Shown: positions 6,484-6,904 of the stretch, in pieces | Numbering within the stretch: the stretch's first letter is position 1 | How the letters are laid out: each line of letters starts with the position of its first letter | From: Candidatus Uhrbacteria bacterium | GTDB lineage: Bacteria; Patescibacteriota; Patescibacteriia; UBA9934; GWF2-40-263 | Assembly: GCA_903831335.1 (NCBI GenBank) | Contig: CAIKXH010000168.1 | Span: 1 to 6,904 of the forward strand | Direction of reading: 5' to 3' | Length of the DNA: 6,904 bases | Made by a program: the position numbers and the translations under genes | Notes under the pieces: generated by a model | Databases searched by the model: none | What the model was told of the DNA's origin: nothing | Seen by the model: the letters and a program-made list of their open reading frames with translations, nothing else

Positions 6484-6490
6484 CGGCGGA
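6461..6490. repeat. Two back-to-back GC-rich 15-bp palindromes at the nrdJ 5' end
   Basis: TCCGGC-GGA-GCCGGA (6461-6475) is directly followed by TCCGCC-ATC-GGCGGA (6476-6490): each is a perfect 6-bp inverted repeat with a 3-bp centre. They form a GC-rich island in an otherwise AT-rich leader. The ATG at 6483-6481 lies across the loop of the second hairpin in the mRNA. This looks like a dispersed palindromic element or an initiation-masking structure. Confidence 0.75.
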
Positions 6491-6534
6491 AAAAATTGAA
6501 ATGAATAAAAGGTACAGGCAAAGCACCAAAGAAG

Positions 6535-6592
6535 AAAATTCCAAATTCCATATCACAATGATTGGAATTTGATGCTTTCATTTTGGAATTTT
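6535..6592. repeat. Overlapping AT-rich inverted repeats in the nrdJ leader
   Basis: An outer perfect 11-bp inverted repeat, AAAATTCCAAA (6535-6545) / TTTGGAATTTT (6582-6592), overlaps an inner one, CAAATTCCA (6542-6550) / TGGAATTTG (6563-6571). The inner stem continues after one bulged T as ATCA/TGAT around a CAA loop. The two share 6542-6545, so they are mutually exclusive at their junction. Confidence 0.7.
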
Positions 6593-6615
6593 GTGTTTAA
6601 AATTTTAACAGTATT

Positions 6616-6649
6616 AAAAAGATGACCCTGTCAATTAATGGATCATCTT
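6616..6649 (-). terminator. Terminator-like hairpin inside the nrdJ leader (possible attenuator)
   Basis: On the minus strand AAGATGATCC (6649-6640) pairs with GGGTCATCTT (6628-6619), 10 bp with one G-T wobble and an 11-nt loop. It is followed by T to 6616, a run of five T of which two are in the stem. It lies downstream of the NrdR-linked promoter and upstream of nrdJ, so it could end upstream transcripts or act as a conditional attenuator. The T-tract is short, so strength is uncertain. Confidence 0.5.
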
Positions 6650-6705
6650 GTTTAAACCAAACGTCATGTTTCGTGTCATCTTCCATTCCCCACATCTGCA
6701 CCGCA

Positions 6706-6721
6706 ACACTATATGTTGTGG
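6706..6721. promoter_or_regulatory. NrdR box 1 (nrdJ operator)
   Basis: ACACTATATGTTGTGG closely resembles the 16-bp NrdR-box palindrome (ACACwATATwTwGTGT type). It lies just downstream of the predicted transcription start of nrdJ. NrdR is the ATP/dATP-sensing repressor of ribonucleotide reductase genes. The second box begins 33 bp away, about three helical turns, as is usual for paired NrdR boxes. Confidence 0.75.
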
Positions 6722-6730
6722 TATGAATGT

Positions 6731-6759
6731 ATTTTAGTCCACAACATATAGCGCGTCAA
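6731..6759 (-). promoter_or_regulatory. nrdJ promoter overlapping NrdR box 2
   Basis: On the minus strand a -35 TTGACG (6759-6754), a 17-bp spacer and a -10 TAAAAT (6736-6731, 5 of 6). Nearly all of NrdR box 2 lies in the spacer, and box 1 covers the region just after the start near 6724. Binding to both boxes would block RNA polymerase. The implied leader is about 240 nt long. Confidence 0.75.
6739..6754. promoter_or_regulatory. NrdR box 2 (nrdJ operator)
   Basis: CCACAACATATAGCGC is the second NrdR-box-like palindrome. Its reverse complement shares CTATATGTTGTGG with box 1 exactly, so the pair forms a perfect 13-bp inverted repeat (6709-6721 and 6739-6751). It sits between the -35 and -10 boxes. 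Confidence 0.7.
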
Positions 6760-6780
6760 AAGATTTTGTGGATAAGTAGA

Positions 6781-6904
6781 TCAGAAACCCATGGTCAAAT
6801 TAATGGAAGGTTTTTCTTGCGTTTTCAGAGTAAAATCTACAGGGATTGCCTTGCGTCCACCCAAGCGATCTTCATAAGCGAGCGCTCCGTATTTGAGTCC
6901 GTAC
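6781..6904 (-). CDS. C-terminal end of an unrecognised protein (runs off the right edge)
   Basis: Reading leftward in the frame that begins at 6903 gives 40 codons and a TGA at 6783-6781. The peptide starts YGLKYGALAYEDRLGGRKAI and ends with KPSINLTMGF. I do not recognise a family. It has no Cys pair, no membrane helix and no obvious catalytic motif, and the alternating hydrophobic/charged pattern suggests a folded beta-containing domain. It is kept as a gene because it is open to the window edge, has coding-like composition, and is followed at a short distance by the nrdJ promoter on the same strand. No clear terminator directly follows it; the hairpin at 6616-6649 could serve it. Confidence 0.6.
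   Translation of the reverse strand, partial: YGLKYGALAYEDRLGGRKAIPVDFTLKTQEKPSINLTMGF

Noticed and set aside
6366..6581. A 71-residue minus-strand frame across the nrdJ start region
   Set aside because: It overlaps nrdJ in another frame and is interrupted by the leader repeats; no supporting start signal was seen.
6602..6634. Second nrdJ promoter using the TTGACA in the hairpin loop
   Set aside because: Possible -10 elements lie at 15 bp (TACTGT, poor match) or 21 bp (TAAAAT, wrong spacing), so I do not list it as a feature.
6484..6780. Adenosylcobalamin riboswitch upstream of nrdJ
   Set aside because: I looked for a B12-box-like GCCACTG core and the usual conserved leader elements on the minus strand and found none. 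A covariance-model search would settle it.
1..6904. CRISPR array, tRNA, rRNA, insertion sequence or prophage genes
   Set aside because: No regularly spaced direct repeats, cloverleaf, conserved rRNA stretch, transposase or integrase motif was found on either strand.

Overview
The window looks like an ordinary bacterial chromosome segment, moderately AT-rich, with short gaps, sigma70-type promoters, purine-rich Shine-Dalgarno sites and factor-independent terminators. TGA is used as a stop, so the code is standard. A class II (B12-dependent) ribonucleotide reductase with a C-terminal zinc ribbon, a compact PDZ-less M50 protease and several small hypothetical membrane proteins would fit a Patescibacteria/CPR-type or similar uncultured bacterium. 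That placement is an inference; no taxonomic marker in the window proves it.

Layout, left to right. (1) Positions 1-579, minus: the first 193 codons of uvrB (nucleotide excision repair), running off the left edge. (2) 580-996: a divergent intergenic region. It holds a 30-bp imperfect inverted repeat immediately upstream of uvrB, two strong hairpins near 729-777, a minus-strand terminator-like hairpin at 838-861, and the promoter of the next gene. (3) 997-1824, plus: a site-2-type (M50) intramembrane zinc metalloprotease, closed by its own terminator. (4) 1882-3131, minus: three small two-helix membrane proteins that share a short N-terminal motif and appear to be tandem paralogs. The right one has its own near-consensus promoter and terminator. 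The other two form a translationally coupled pair with a second promoter. (5) 3232-6483, minus: a full-length nrdJ with ATP cone, catalytic barrel, TSCPD-type domain and Cys-rich tail, ending at a strong symmetrical terminator. (6) 6484-6780: a long, structured nrdJ leader and promoter. Two NrdR-box-like palindromes flank or overlap a TTGACG-17-TAAAAT promoter, and a terminator-like hairpin lies between that promoter and the gene. (7) 6781-6904, minus: the last 40 codons of an unrecognised gene.

nrdJ makes deoxyribonucleotides and is apparently NrdR-controlled; uvrB acts in repair. No shared pathway joins them to the protease or the small membrane proteins, which look like separate transcription units. 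I see no mobile element, CRISPR array, tRNA or rRNA. The most interesting content is regulatory architecture (nrdJ leader, uvrB upstream repeat) and the three-member small membrane protein family, rather than an obviously new enzyme system.
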